Source of the DNA: Nocardia puris
GTDB taxonomy: Bacteria; Actinomycetota; Actinomycetes; Mycobacteriales; Mycobacteriaceae
Direction of reading: 5' to 3'
Length of the DNA: 64,000 bases
NCBI RefSeq assembly: GCF_003315035.1
Contig: NZ_QNRE01000006.1
Location: 124,001-188,000 of the forward strand
The notes under the pieces were generated by a model. The model was not told where the DNA came from. It ran no database searches and saw only the letters and a program-made list of their open reading frames with translations. The number at the start of each line of letters is the position of its first letter. The first letter of the stretch is position 1. Of the stretch, positions 18,453 through 26,592 are shown piece by piece. Both the position numbers and the translations under genes were made by a program.

Positions 18453-19613
18453 GTGACCCTGGAGGTTCCTCTGTCCGCCGGACCCGGTACCCCGACACGA
18501 ACCCCGGCGTCGGCCGACGCACCGCCGTGGCCGCCGGTTCCCGGCACGCCCGGTTTCGCGACCGCCGTCGAGGGGGCGCTCACGGAGTTCTTCACCGCCG
18601 TCCGGCCCTCGGTCGCCCAGCTCGGTCCGGTGTTCGCCGAACCCGCCGACGCGCTGGAGACGTTCGTGCTGCGCGGCGGCAAGCGGACCAGGCCCGCGTT
18701 CGCGTGGACCGGCTGGCTGGGCGCGGGCGGCGACCCGGACGCCGCCGAGGCGGGCGCGGTGCTCACCGCCTGCGCGGCACTCGAACTGGTGCAGGCCTGC
18801 GCGCTGGTGCACGACGACATCATCGATTCCTCGCGCACCCGGCGCCGCTTCCCCACCGTGCACGTCGATTTCGAGGAGCGCCACCGCGCGCGCGGCTGGG
18901 CGGGCGACTCCGCCCACTTCGGCACCAGCGTCGCGATCCTGCTCGGCGATCTGGCCCTGGCCTGGGCCGACGACATGGTGCACGCCGCGGGCCTCGACCC
19001 CGCCGCGCTCGGCCGCTTCGCCCCGGTGTGGGCGCTGATGCGCACCGAGGTGCTGGGCGGGCAGCTGCTCGACATCAGCGGCGAGGCGGGCGGCGACGAG
19101 TCCGTCGAGGCCGCGCTGCGCATCAACCGGTACAAGACCGCCGCCTACACCGTCGAACGCCCACTGCACCTGGGCGCCGCGCTCGCCGACGCGGACGAGG
19201 GCCTGATCGCGGCGTATCGCACCTTCGGCACCGACATCGGGATCGCCTTCCAGCTGCGTGACGATCTGCTGGGCGTGTTCGGCGATCCCGCGGTCACCGG
19301 CAAACCGTCCGGTGACGATCTGCGTGAGGGCAAGCGCACCGTGCTGGTGGCGGAGGCGCTGCGCCGGGCCGACGCGACCGATCCCGCCGCCGCGCGCCTG
19401 CTGCGCGACAGCGTCGGCACCGACCTGACCGACGAGGACGTCACGCGCCTGCGCGGCGTGCTCACCGAACTCGGCGCCGTGGGCGCGGTGGAGCGGCGCA
19501 TCGCCGACCTCACCGAGCGCGCGCTCGCCGCCATGGATTCCAGCTCGGCCACCCCCGCCGCCAAGCAGCAGCTGCGCGGTATGGCTCTGGCCGCAACCAG
19601 GAGGACCGCATGA
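18453..19613 (+). CDS. idsA2: polyprenyl (geranylgeranyl-type) diphosphate synthase
   Basis: A 386-residue trans-prenyltransferase that condenses IPP with allylic diphosphates. Motifs: GGKRTRPAF, first aspartate-rich DDIID (about 121-125), GTSVAILLGDLALAWAD, and second aspartate-rich QLRDDLLGVFGD (about 266-277). The start is taken as GTG 18453; a GGAGG inside codons 3-4 could instead serve a rare downstream start. It equals the M. tuberculosis idsA2 position beside metF and mptA. With crtB and crtI nearby it most likely supplies GGPP for carotenoids (CrtE role). Confidence 0.87.
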   Translation: MTLEVPLSAGPGTPTRTPASADAPPWPPVPGTPGFATAVEGALTEFFTAVRPSVAQLGPVFAEPADALETFVLRGGKRTRPAFAWTGWLGAGGDPDAAEAGAVLTACAALELVQACALVHDDIIDSSRTRRRFPTVHVDFEERHRARGWAGDSAHFGTSVAILLGDLALAWADDMVHAAGLDPAALGRFAPVWALMRTEVLGGQLLDISGEAGGDESVEAALRINRYKTAAYTVERPLHLGAALADADEGLIAAYRTFGTDIGIAFQLRDDLLGVFGDPAVTGKPSGDDLREGKRTVLVAEALRRADATDPAAARLLRDSVGTDLTDEDVTRLRGVLTELGAVGAVERRIADLTERALAAMDSSSATPAAKQQLRGMALAATRRTA

Positions 19614-19810
19614 AAGCCGTTGTGGGACCAGCCGATCGCGTGATCGCCGTCGGCGCAGGACCGGCCCCGCGCAGCACATCCCGTCGACGCGGTAAATCCG
19701 CGCCGATCACCGAGCGCCGCATCATCATGGGTGCGGCGCTACCCACGCGGCGCGGGGTGCGGGTCCCCCGCTCCTGCTCCGCGCCGCGCGATCCGGAATC
19801 GCAGGACTGA
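19610..19810 (+). pseudogene. crtI 5' fragment (broken copy behind idsA2)
   Basis: The first 17 codons read MKAVVGPADRVIAVGAG, strikingly like the start of the intact crtI at 21418 (MKTVAGPTDRVVVIGAG). The DNA is about three-quarters identical over some 50 nt, then similarity stops and a basic 45-residue random-looking tail follows. The ATG overlaps the idsA2 stop exactly as a coupled crtI would. I read it as the relic of an ancestral idsA2-crtI junction, or of a duplication that accompanied insertion of the SDR/MarR genes. A functional 66-residue peptide is unlikely but not excluded. Confidence 0.6.
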
Positions 19811-19931
19811 TCCCCGCCGGGACCGGCCGCGCGTCCACGCGCGGCCGTCCCTCTACCGACCGGCAGGTTCGCACTGAGGCCTGCGGTCTCGCCCGGCGCA
19901 CGAATCGCGCGCCCTCGACCTCGGCCGGCGC

Positions 19932-20765
19932 TCAGGCCGGCGGGTCGACGAAGATGTCGTAGCCCAGATTCTCCGTCGGCCCGTACGCCGACAGGTCGGT
20001 GATGCCGTGGGCGGCGAGCACCTCGACATCGATGTGGCACTGACCGGTGGTGGTACCGGCTGGCCGCGACAGCAGCAGCACCGCCGCGTCGGCCACGATC
20101 TCGGGGCGGCGCGCGGTCGCGACGGCCTCGTCCCCGCCCAGCAGGTTCTGCACCGCGGCGGTCGCGATCAGCGTCTCCGGCCACAGGCAGTCCGCGGCGA
20201 TGCCCTCCTCGGCGAACTCGGCCGCGACGCCCAGCGTCAGCAACGTCATGCCGTACTTGGCCAGCGTGTAGGCGGGGTGCGCGCCGAGCCACTGCGGCGA
20301 AAGGTTCAGCGGCGGGGAGAGCGAGAGCACCCGCGGATTCGGCGATTTCCGCAGGTAGGGCACGGCGGTGCGGGTCAGCAGGAAGGTGCCGCGCAGCTGG
20401 ATCTGCTGCATCAGGTCGAATTTCTTCACGGCCAGCGTCTCGCTGCCGCCCAGGTCGATGGCGCTGGCGTTGTTCACCACGATGTCGATGCCGCCGAAGC
20501 GCTCGACGCCGCGCTCCACGGCGGTGCGCACGCTCTCCTCGTCGCGCACGTCGCCCACCACGGCCAGCGCCGACCCGCCCGCGGCCTCGATCTCCGCCGC
20601 GGCGGTGTGCACGGTGCCCGGCAATTTCGGGTGCGGCGCACCGGTTTTCGCGAGCAGGACCACGTTCGCGCCGTGTCGCGCGGCCGCCACCGCGATGGAC
20701 AGACCGATCCCGCGACTGCCGCCCGACATGAGGATCGTGCGCCCGGCCAATTCCGAAGTGCTCAC
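19932..20765 (-). CDS. short-chain dehydrogenase/reductase
   Basis: A 277-residue SDR of the HSDL2/citronellol-dehydrogenase-like subgroup. It has a Rossmann nucleotide motif GGSRGIG (15-21), NNAS (98-101) and the catalytic YxxxK pair (Y166, K170). It oxidises or reduces a hydroxyl/carbonyl on an unknown, probably lipophilic, substrate. The ATG at 20765 faces a MarR-type gene across a short AT-rich interval with two palindromes, so regulation by that repressor is likely. It lies between idsA2 and crtI, where no such gene exists in M. tuberculosis. Confidence 0.87.
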   Translation of the reverse strand: MSTSELAGRTILMSGGSRGIGLSIAVAAARHGANVVLLAKTGAPHPKLPGTVHTAAAEIEAAGGSALAVVGDVRDEESVRTAVERGVERFGGIDIVVNNASAIDLGGSETLAVKKFDLMQQIQLRGTFLLTRTAVPYLRKSPNPRVLSLSPPLNLSPQWLGAHPAYTLAKYGMTLLTLGVAAEFAEEGIAADCLWPETLIATAAVQNLLGGDEAVATARRPEIVADAAVLLLSRPAGTTTGQCHIDVEVLAAHGITDLSAYGPTENLGYDIFVDPPA

Positions 20766-20781
20766 CCGACTCCGCCTTCCG

Positions 20782-20836
20782 TTGATTCAATCAATTATTT
20801 GTACTACTACTGTTTTGTAGAGACAACGATTTTGTC
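20782..20836. promoter_or_regulatory. AT-rich operator region between SDR and MarR genes
   Basis: In an otherwise GC-rich window this interval is AT-rich and contains TTGATTcAATCAA (20782-20794) and GACAA-N5-TTGTC (20822-20836). The divergent promoters must lie here. The palindromes are good candidates for MarR binding. Confidence 0.5.
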
Positions 20837-20888
20837 AAGTGCGCGGCGGGTTCGGCATGATGACCCGGACAACGGAGGTGACCGCTCG

Positions 20889-21374
20889 ATGCCCGACGAC
20901 CCGGTGCTCGTCCCTGGAACCACGGGCGGGCGCACCGTCTGCCTGCTGCTCAAGCTGGGACAGGTGGCGTTCCGCATCACCGAGGACCGGCTGCTCGCGC
21001 TCGGCCTGCGCATCCGCCACTACAGCGTGCTGCAGGCGCTGGCCGATCTGGGCGGCACGCCGCAGGCCGAGCTGGGCACCTACCTGCGCATCGACTCGGC
21101 CACCATGGTCGCCACCATCGACGATCTGGAGAAGCTCGGCTACGCCGCCCGCAGACGCGACCCCACCGACCGCAGGCGCTATATCGTCGAGGTGACCGAG
21201 GCGGGCACGGCGGCGCTCGGCACCATCGACGAGGCGCTGGCGAAGGCGCAGCAGGACGTGCTCGGCGAGCTGTCCGACGCCCGGACGGGCGAACTGCACG
21301 ACGCGCTGCGCACGCTCAACGCGTCGACGGGGCTGGCGGCCCGGTACGACGCGGTGCGCGGCAAGCAGAGCTGA
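20889..21374 (+). CDS. MarR-family transcriptional regulator
   Basis: A 161-residue winged-helix protein. The HTH region covers HYSVLQALADLGGTPQAELG to the recognition helix DSATMVATIDDLEKLGYA, then the wing RRRDPTDRRRYIVEVTEAG and a C-terminal dimerisation helix. It starts at ATG 20889. It is divergent from the SDR gene and 43 nt upstream of crtI on the same strand. It therefore probably controls the SDR and may be cotranscribed with crtI. Confidence 0.88.
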   Translation: MPDDPVLVPGTTGGRTVCLLLKLGQVAFRITEDRLLALGLRIRHYSVLQALADLGGTPQAELGTYLRIDSATMVATIDDLEKLGYAARRRDPTDRRRYIVEVTEAGTAALGTIDEALAKAQQDVLGELSDARTGELHDALRTLNASTGLAARYDAVRGKQS

Positions 21375-21417
21375 TGGGAGCGCGGGCGAACCGGCCGCGC
21401 ACGGCGAGGAGAGTGCG

Positions 21418-23001
21418 ATGAAAACCGTTGCGGGACCGACGGATCGGGTGGTCGTCATCGGTGCCGGGCTGTCGGGGCTGGCCGCCGCGCTGTACCTGCG
21501 CGGCGCGGGACGCGAGGTCACCCTCGTGGAGCGCGCGGATCATCCGGGCGGCCGGGTCGGTGTGTATCGCGGGCCGGACTACGAGATCGACAACGGCGCA
21601 ACGGTTCTCACACTGCCCGAACTGATCACCGACGCGCTCGCTGCCGTCGGCCGCACCCCGGAATCGCTGGCGAATCCGCTGCGGATCATCCAGCTCGCCC
21701 CCAGCTACCACGCGCGCTTCGCCGACGGCTCCGACATCCGCGTCTTCGCCGACCCCGACGCGATGGCCGAGGAGGTCACCCGCACCTGCGGTCCCGAGGA
21801 GGCGGCCCGCTACCGGCGGCTGCGGGACTGGCTGGCGCGGATCTACCGGGCCGAGTTCGGCGAGTTCATGGACACCAACTTCGACTCGCCGCTGGACATG
21901 GTGCGCCACCCCGCCAAACGCGCCGCGCTGCGGGACCTGGTGCGCCTGGGCGGATTCGGCAGGCTCGGCCCGCGCGTGGAACGGTTCCTGACCGACCGGC
22001 GGCTCTCGCGGCTGTTCACCTTCCAGGCGCTGTACGCGGGGGTCGCGCCCGCCGACGCGCTGGCCGTCTACGGGGCGATCCCGCACATGGACACCTCACT
22101 GGGCGTGTACTTCCCCGAGGGCGGCATGCGCGCCGTCGCCGCCGCGATGGCCGAGGCGTTCACCGGCGCGGGCGGCGAACTGCTGCTGAACACCGAGGTC
22201 GTCGGCATCGAATACCAGGACCGGCGGGCCCGGCGGGTGCGCACGGCCGGTGGCGCGGCCCTCGCGTGCGACGCCGTGGTGCTCACCGCCGACCTCGGCT
22301 CGATCGAGCGCTTCGGCGGCCGGAACCGGCGCGGACTGCGGGCCGCACCCTCGGCGGTGGTGGCGCACGGCACCGTCCCCGCCGAGGTGGCCGCCGCCTG
22401 GCCCGTGCAGGCGCACCACACCATCGACTTCGGCGCGGCCTGGGCGTCCACGTTCGCCGAGATCGCCGCCCGTCCGCGTCGCGGCGGCCGGACCACGGCA
22501 CACGGCAGGCTCATGAGCGACCCCTCGCTGCTGCTGACGCGGCCCGCGCTGACCGACCCCGGCCTGTTCATCGACCGCGCCGACGGCCGCCACGAACCGT
22601 TCTCGCTGCTGGCGCCGTGCCCGAATCTCGCGTCCGCGCCGCTGGATTGGGAGCCGCTGGCCCGGCCGTACCTGCGCGAACTGCTCGCGGTGCTGGAGGC
22701 GCGCGGCTACACCGGCATCGCGCGGCACTTCACCGTCGACCATCTCGACACCCCCGCCACCTGGCGCGCGCGGGGCATGATCGCGGGCACCCCGTTCTCG
22801 CTCGCCCATCTCTTCCGCCAGACCGGCCCGTTCCGCCCGCGAAATCTTCCCGGTTTCAGCGACAACGTGGTTATCGCAGGTTGCGGCACCACGCCCGGCG
22901 TCGGAGTGCCGACCGCCCTGCTGTCGGGGAAACTGGCGGCAAACCGTGTCACGGGGGTTGACAGCCGCGCTCGACGTGAACCGCCCGTACCAGCGGGCTA
23001 G
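21418..23001 (+). CDS. crtI: phytoene desaturase / carotenoid dehydrogenase (CrtI family)
   Basis: A 527-residue FAD-dependent desaturase acting on phytoene-derived carotenoids at the membrane. The N-terminal FAD motif VVVIGAGLSGLAAALYL is followed by VERADHPGGRVG. The C-terminal family signature is IAGCGTTPGVGVPTALLSGKL. The ATG at 21418 has GAGGAG at 21404-21409. It is shorter in the substrate region than some family members but not truncated. Context (GGPP synthase, CrtB) supports carotenoid synthesis; exact desaturation number cannot be read. Confidence 0.88.
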   Translation: MKTVAGPTDRVVVIGAGLSGLAAALYLRGAGREVTLVERADHPGGRVGVYRGPDYEIDNGATVLTLPELITDALAAVGRTPESLANPLRIIQLAPSYHARFADGSDIRVFADPDAMAEEVTRTCGPEEAARYRRLRDWLARIYRAEFGEFMDTNFDSPLDMVRHPAKRAALRDLVRLGGFGRLGPRVERFLTDRRLSRLFTFQALYAGVAPADALAVYGAIPHMDTSLGVYFPEGGMRAVAAAMAEAFTGAGGELLLNTEVVGIEYQDRRARRVRTAGGAALACDAVVLTADLGSIERFGGRNRRGLRAAPSAVVAHGTVPAEVAAAWPVQAHHTIDFGAAWASTFAEIAARPRRGGRTTAHGRLMSDPSLLLTRPALTDPGLFIDRADGRHEPFSLLAPCPNLASAPLDWEPLARPYLRELLAVLEARGYTGIARHFTVDHLDTPATWRARGMIAGTPFSLAHLFRQTGPFRPRNLPGFSDNVVIAGCGTTPGVGVPTALLSGKLAANRVTGVDSRARREPPVPAG

Positions 23002-23024
23002 TGTTCCGGAAGACCCATTAAACT
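22999..23024 (+). promoter_or_regulatory. candidate -10 elements before mptA
   Basis: TAGTGT (22999-23004) and TAAACT (23019-23024) both resemble -10 hexamers in the 84-nt gap after crtI. The second is closer to consensus; no convincing -35 was found. Confidence 0.3.
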
Positions 23025-23085
23025 GATCGCCGACCCATTCACTCGCGGTTGCGACCGCCGACCTTGCCGGGGGGACCGACACGAC

Positions 23086-24789
23086 ATGCATCCCCCCGAG
23101 ACGAGCGCCGCAGTCACCCCGGCCCACAGCACCGCGCACGGTACCCGCCGCCCGGACGACCTCCGGTCCACCGGTGAGGGTCTGCTCACCCGGATGCAGC
23201 CGTACGCCGACTTCGCGCGCAGCCCCGAAGGCCACGCCGCGCTGCTCGGCTTCCTCGGCGCGCTGATGATCACCGTCGGCGGGCTCGGCGCGGGCAGCGT
23301 GCGCAAGCGCGATCCGCTGCTCGAGGCGCTGAACCTCTCCTGGCTGCGGTTCGGGCACGGCTACGCGCTGTCGACCATCGTGATCTGGATCGGCGTGCTG
23401 CTGATGATCACCGCGTGGGTCCGGCTCGGGCGCACCACGCTGGGACTCGGCAACCGGGCGGGCGCCGACGTCACGCCCAACGAACTGCGCGCGATCGTGG
23501 GCATCTGGGTCTTCCCGCTGCTGTTCGCGGTCCCGATGTTCAGCCGCGACGTGTACTCCTACCTGGCCCAAGGCGCGCTGCTGCGCGACGGCTTCGACCC
23601 CTACGTGGTGGGCCCGGTCGCCAATCCCGGTGTGCTGCTGGACAACGTGAGCCCGGTGTGGACCACCACCACCGCGCCCTACGGTCCGGCCTTCCTGCTG
23701 CTCGGCCGCGCCATCACCGAGATCACCGGCGACAACGTGGTGGCGGGCACCATCGCCATGCGCCTGGTGATGCTGCCCGGCCTGGCGCTCATGCTGTGGG
23801 CCGTGCCGTACCTGACCAAGCACCTGGGCGGCAAGCCCACCGTGGCGCTGTGGCTGGCGGTGCTGAACCCGCTGGTGCTGATCCACCTCATCGGCGGCGT
23901 GCACAACGAACTGCTGATGGTCGGCCTGATGTGCGCGGGCATCGCGCTGGTGCTGGAGCGTCACCACGTCGCGGGCATCGTGGTGGTGGCGATCGGCGTG
24001 GCCATCAAGGCGACGGCGGGGATCGCGCTGCCGTTCCTGGTGTGGATCTGGATGCTGCACGAGCGCGAACGCCGCGCCGCCCAGCGCGCGGCGGTGGACC
24101 CCGAGGCCACGGCCGAACCAGGACAGCCCGACGCCGCCAAGGCGGGGCCGGACATGCCGCACCCGGCGGCCACGTTCGCCAAGATCGCGGGCCTGGGCCT
24201 GAGCGTGTTCGCCGCGGTGTTCGTGGCGGCCTCGGCGCTGGCGGGCGTCGGCATCGGCTGGCTGACCGCGCTGTCGGGCTCCAAGAAGATCATCAACTGG
24301 CTGTCGCTGCCGACGATCATGGCGCACGCCACCACGTGGATCACCCCGCTGCGCCAGGATCCCGTCCTGGACGTGACGCGGGCGCTGTGCGCGCTGGCGC
24401 TGGTGGTGGTGCTGGTGTGGACGTGGTGGCGCTTCCGGCACAGCGAGCGCGAGGCGGTGCTCGGCATCATCATCGCGTTCGTCGCGATCATCATCCTGTC
24501 CCCCGCCGCGCTGCCCTGGTACTACTCGTGGCCGCTGGCGCTGGCCGCCGGGTTCGCGCTGTCCACGACGACGCTGATGGTGCTGGTCGGGTTGTGTACC
24601 TGGCTGATGCTGGTGTTCCAGCCCGACGGCTCGATCGGGCTGTACAACTTCTGGCACGTGGCGGCGGCGACGTTCGCCGCGGTGGTGGCGGCGCTGTCGC
24701 TGCGCAAGGTGGACCCGCTGCGGCTGCGGGCCACCCAGCCCGCCGAGGCCCCACCCTCGGCGCAACCGGCCCAGCCCGCGAGCCCGTGA
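23086..24789 (+). CDS. mptA: alpha-(1->6) mannopyranosyltransferase (MptA-type)
   Basis: A 567-residue GT-C glycosyltransferase with about 12 predicted helices. It uses polyprenyl-phosphate mannose to extend the alpha-1,6 mannan core of lipomannan/lipoarabinomannan outside the membrane. Conserved pieces include the first-loop acidic FSRDVYSYLAQGALL, VWTTTTAPYGPAFLLLGR, and LNPLVLIHLIGGVHNE. The position next to idsA2 and before the Rv2175c/pknL pair equals M. tuberculosis Rv2174 (MptA). MptB is a paralogue, so the A/B assignment rests on synteny. Its stop overlaps the crtB GTG. Confidence 0.85.
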   Translation: MHPPETSAAVTPAHSTAHGTRRPDDLRSTGEGLLTRMQPYADFARSPEGHAALLGFLGALMITVGGLGAGSVRKRDPLLEALNLSWLRFGHGYALSTIVIWIGVLLMITAWVRLGRTTLGLGNRAGADVTPNELRAIVGIWVFPLLFAVPMFSRDVYSYLAQGALLRDGFDPYVVGPVANPGVLLDNVSPVWTTTTAPYGPAFLLLGRAITEITGDNVVAGTIAMRLVMLPGLALMLWAVPYLTKHLGGKPTVALWLAVLNPLVLIHLIGGVHNELLMVGLMCAGIALVLERHHVAGIVVVAIGVAIKATAGIALPFLVWIWMLHERERRAAQRAAVDPEATAEPGQPDAAKAGPDMPHPAATFAKIAGLGLSVFAAVFVAASALAGVGIGWLTALSGSKKIINWLSLPTIMAHATTWITPLRQDPVLDVTRALCALALVVVLVWTWWRFRHSEREAVLGIIIAFVAIIILSPAALPWYYSWPLALAAGFALSTTTLMVLVGLCTWLMLVFQPDGSIGLYNFWHVAAATFAAVVAALSLRKVDPLRLRATQPAEAPPSAQPAQPASP

Positions 24790-25886
24790 GCACCGGCGCG
24801 GACCTGGCCCCGGCCTACCGCACCTGCCGCGCGATCGCCGCCGCCCACGGGCGCACCTACTTCCTGGCCACCCGCCTGCTCACCGCCGAACGCAGGCCGG
24901 CCGTGCACGCGCTGTACGCGTTCGCGCGTGTCGTGGACGACATCGTGGACGGGCCGAGCGGCGGTTCGCCGGGACTCGTCCCCGAGGTGAGCGATCCGTC
25001 GGACGACATGGGTGGCACCGACGGCCCGCCGCACGACCATCGCCCGCCGAGCGGACCCCGAACGCCGACGGCCAACGGTGCGCCCGGACGGCCGGAGCGC
25101 TCTGCCTCCGACGTAACCCGCTGGGCCGCACAACCTCCCACACCCGCCGACGAGCTCGACCACCTCGAGGTGCGCCTGCGGGCCGTGCTCGACGGCAACC
25201 CGGGCGCACTGGACGGCCTCCCCGCCCACCGGGCCCACGTGCTGGCCGCCACCGGGGACACCATCCGGCGCTACGACATCGACCACGCCCACTTCTGGAC
25301 GTTCCTGGACTCCATGCGGATGGATGTGCCGGGCACGCCGCTGTTCCGCGACCGCTACGCCGATATGGGCGAACTGCGCGAGTACATGCGCGGATCGGCA
25401 GCCGCCATCGGCCTGCAAGTCCTGCCGATCCTGGGGACCGTCACCCCGCGCGCCGAGGCCGAACCGGCCGCCGCCGCCCTGGGCGAGGCGTTCCAGCTCA
25501 CCAATTTCCTGCGCGACGTCGCCGAGGATCTGGACCGGGGCCGGATCTACCTGCCCGCCGACGAACTGGCAGCCTTCGGCGTGGACGCCGACCTGCTGGC
25601 CCGCTGCCGCCGCACGGGACGGACCGACCCCCGCGTGCGGCGCGCGCTGGCCCACCTCATCGCCGTCAACCGCGACCTGTACCGCCTTGCCGACCCCGGC
25701 ATCGACCTGCTGACCCCGCGCGTGCGCCCGGCCATCCGCGCCGCGAGCACGCTCTACGCGGCCATCCTGACCCGCATCGAGGAGTCCGGCTACGCCGTCT
25801 TCCAGGCGCGCGCGGTGGTCCCCCGACGGCACAGGCTCGCCGTCGCGGGCTCGCACCTCGTCACGAGCCTGATCCGCCGGGACTGA
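24786..25886 (+). CDS. crtB: phytoene synthase (CrtB/squalene-phytoene synthase family)
   Basis: A 366-residue head-to-head condensing enzyme making phytoene from two GGPP. First Asp motif VVDDIVDG (49-56); second motif NFLRDVAEDLDRGRIYLP (about 240-257). Between them, residues ~57-120 form an unusual Pro/Ser/Asp-rich, probably disordered insertion (GGSPGLVPEVSDPSDD...) right after the first motif. The GTG at 24786 overlaps the mptA stop, so the two are translationally coupled. M. tuberculosis lacks a crtB at this spot. Confidence 0.87.
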   Translation: MSTGADLAPAYRTCRAIAAAHGRTYFLATRLLTAERRPAVHALYAFARVVDDIVDGPSGGSPGLVPEVSDPSDDMGGTDGPPHDHRPPSGPRTPTANGAPGRPERSASDVTRWAAQPPTPADELDHLEVRLRAVLDGNPGALDGLPAHRAHVLAATGDTIRRYDIDHAHFWTFLDSMRMDVPGTPLFRDRYADMGELREYMRGSAAAIGLQVLPILGTVTPRAEAEPAAAALGEAFQLTNFLRDVAEDLDRGRIYLPADELAAFGVDADLLARCRRTGRTDPRVRRALAHLIAVNRDLYRLADPGIDLLTPRVRPAIRAASTLYAAILTRIEESGYAVFQARAVVPRRHRLAVAGSHLVTSLIRRD

Positions 25887-26056
25887 CCGGCTACCCGACC
25901 AGCGGCTCCGCGACCGCCCGCATCACCAGAAAGCGATCGGCCCGCTGGCGAGCAACAGGTAGATCCACGCCATGGAGACACCCGGAGCGTGCTCAGGCCG
26001 GGATTGCGTGACTCGATCGGAATTCCAGAGGTGGGAGCCGGCAAGTATGCCCGGTT

Positions 26057-26425
26057 TCAGAACGGGTCCGCGGCCGCGCGGCGGACGACCTCGCGCGCCA
26101 GCGGCCCGTGCAGCGCGTCCACCGGCTTGCCCGGCAGCGAATCGTCGTCGGTGAAGATCCACTCCAGGATCTCCTCGTCGGTGTACTTCGAGTCCCGCAT
26201 GACCGTGATCAGGCCGGGCAGCGGTTTGACCACCGCGCCGGTGGAGTCGAAGAAGACCTCGGGGACGCCCGCGACGCCGTCGCGGCGCACGGCGAGAAGC
26301 TGATGGTCGCGCAACATCTGGTGAACCCTGGTGACGACGATCCCGAGCCGATCGGCCACCTCGGGCAACGACAGCAGTTTCACCGACGCCGGAAGGACAT
26401 CCTCGCTGCAAGGAAAGGCACTCAC
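26057..26425 (-). CDS. Rv2175c-type DNA-binding regulatory protein
   Basis: A 122-residue winged-HTH protein homologous to M. tuberculosis Rv2175c, the known phosphorylation substrate of PknL. The HTH is LSLPEVADRLGIVVTRVHQMLRD; the family core VFFDSTGAVVKPLPGLITVMRD and the C-terminal PVDALHGPLAREVVRRA match. The GTG at 26425 lies 7 nt from TACCGT, consistent with a leaderless start; GTG 26431 is an alternative. It is divergent from pknL, as in mycobacteria, so a kinase-regulator pair is expected. Confidence 0.85.
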   Translation of the reverse strand: MSAFPCSEDVLPASVKLLSLPEVADRLGIVVTRVHQMLRDHQLLAVRRDGVAGVPEVFFDSTGAVVKPLPGLITVMRDSKYTDEEILEWIFTDDDSLPGKPVDALHGPLAREVVRRAAADPF

Positions 26426-26503
26426 GCGCACAACGGTAGACCCTGCCGCGGCACGCGTCGTGTCACACCCGGCCGAGGGCGCGGTTCGCGGCACCGGCAC
26501 GGC

Positions 26504-26509
26504 TACGAT
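26504..26509 (+). promoter_or_regulatory. candidate -10 of pknL
   Basis: TACGAT lies about 84 nt upstream of the chosen pknL start and downstream of the divergent Rv2175c-type gene. Confidence 0.35.
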
Positions 26510-26592
26510 CGTGGGTGGCCGCACGGGGCGGCCGGTCGCTGTTCGCGTACGGAGCGAGGGGTGAGCACTTTGTGAAAGCCGGAGGACATCAC

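Noticed and set aside
22096..24765. A long His/Gln/Arg-rich minus-strand frame
   Set aside because: It is the shadow of crtI and mptA; no ribosome site or family.
25887..26056. Possible small gene after crtB
   Set aside because: No start with a ribosome site; frames are short and antisense shadows of the next gene.
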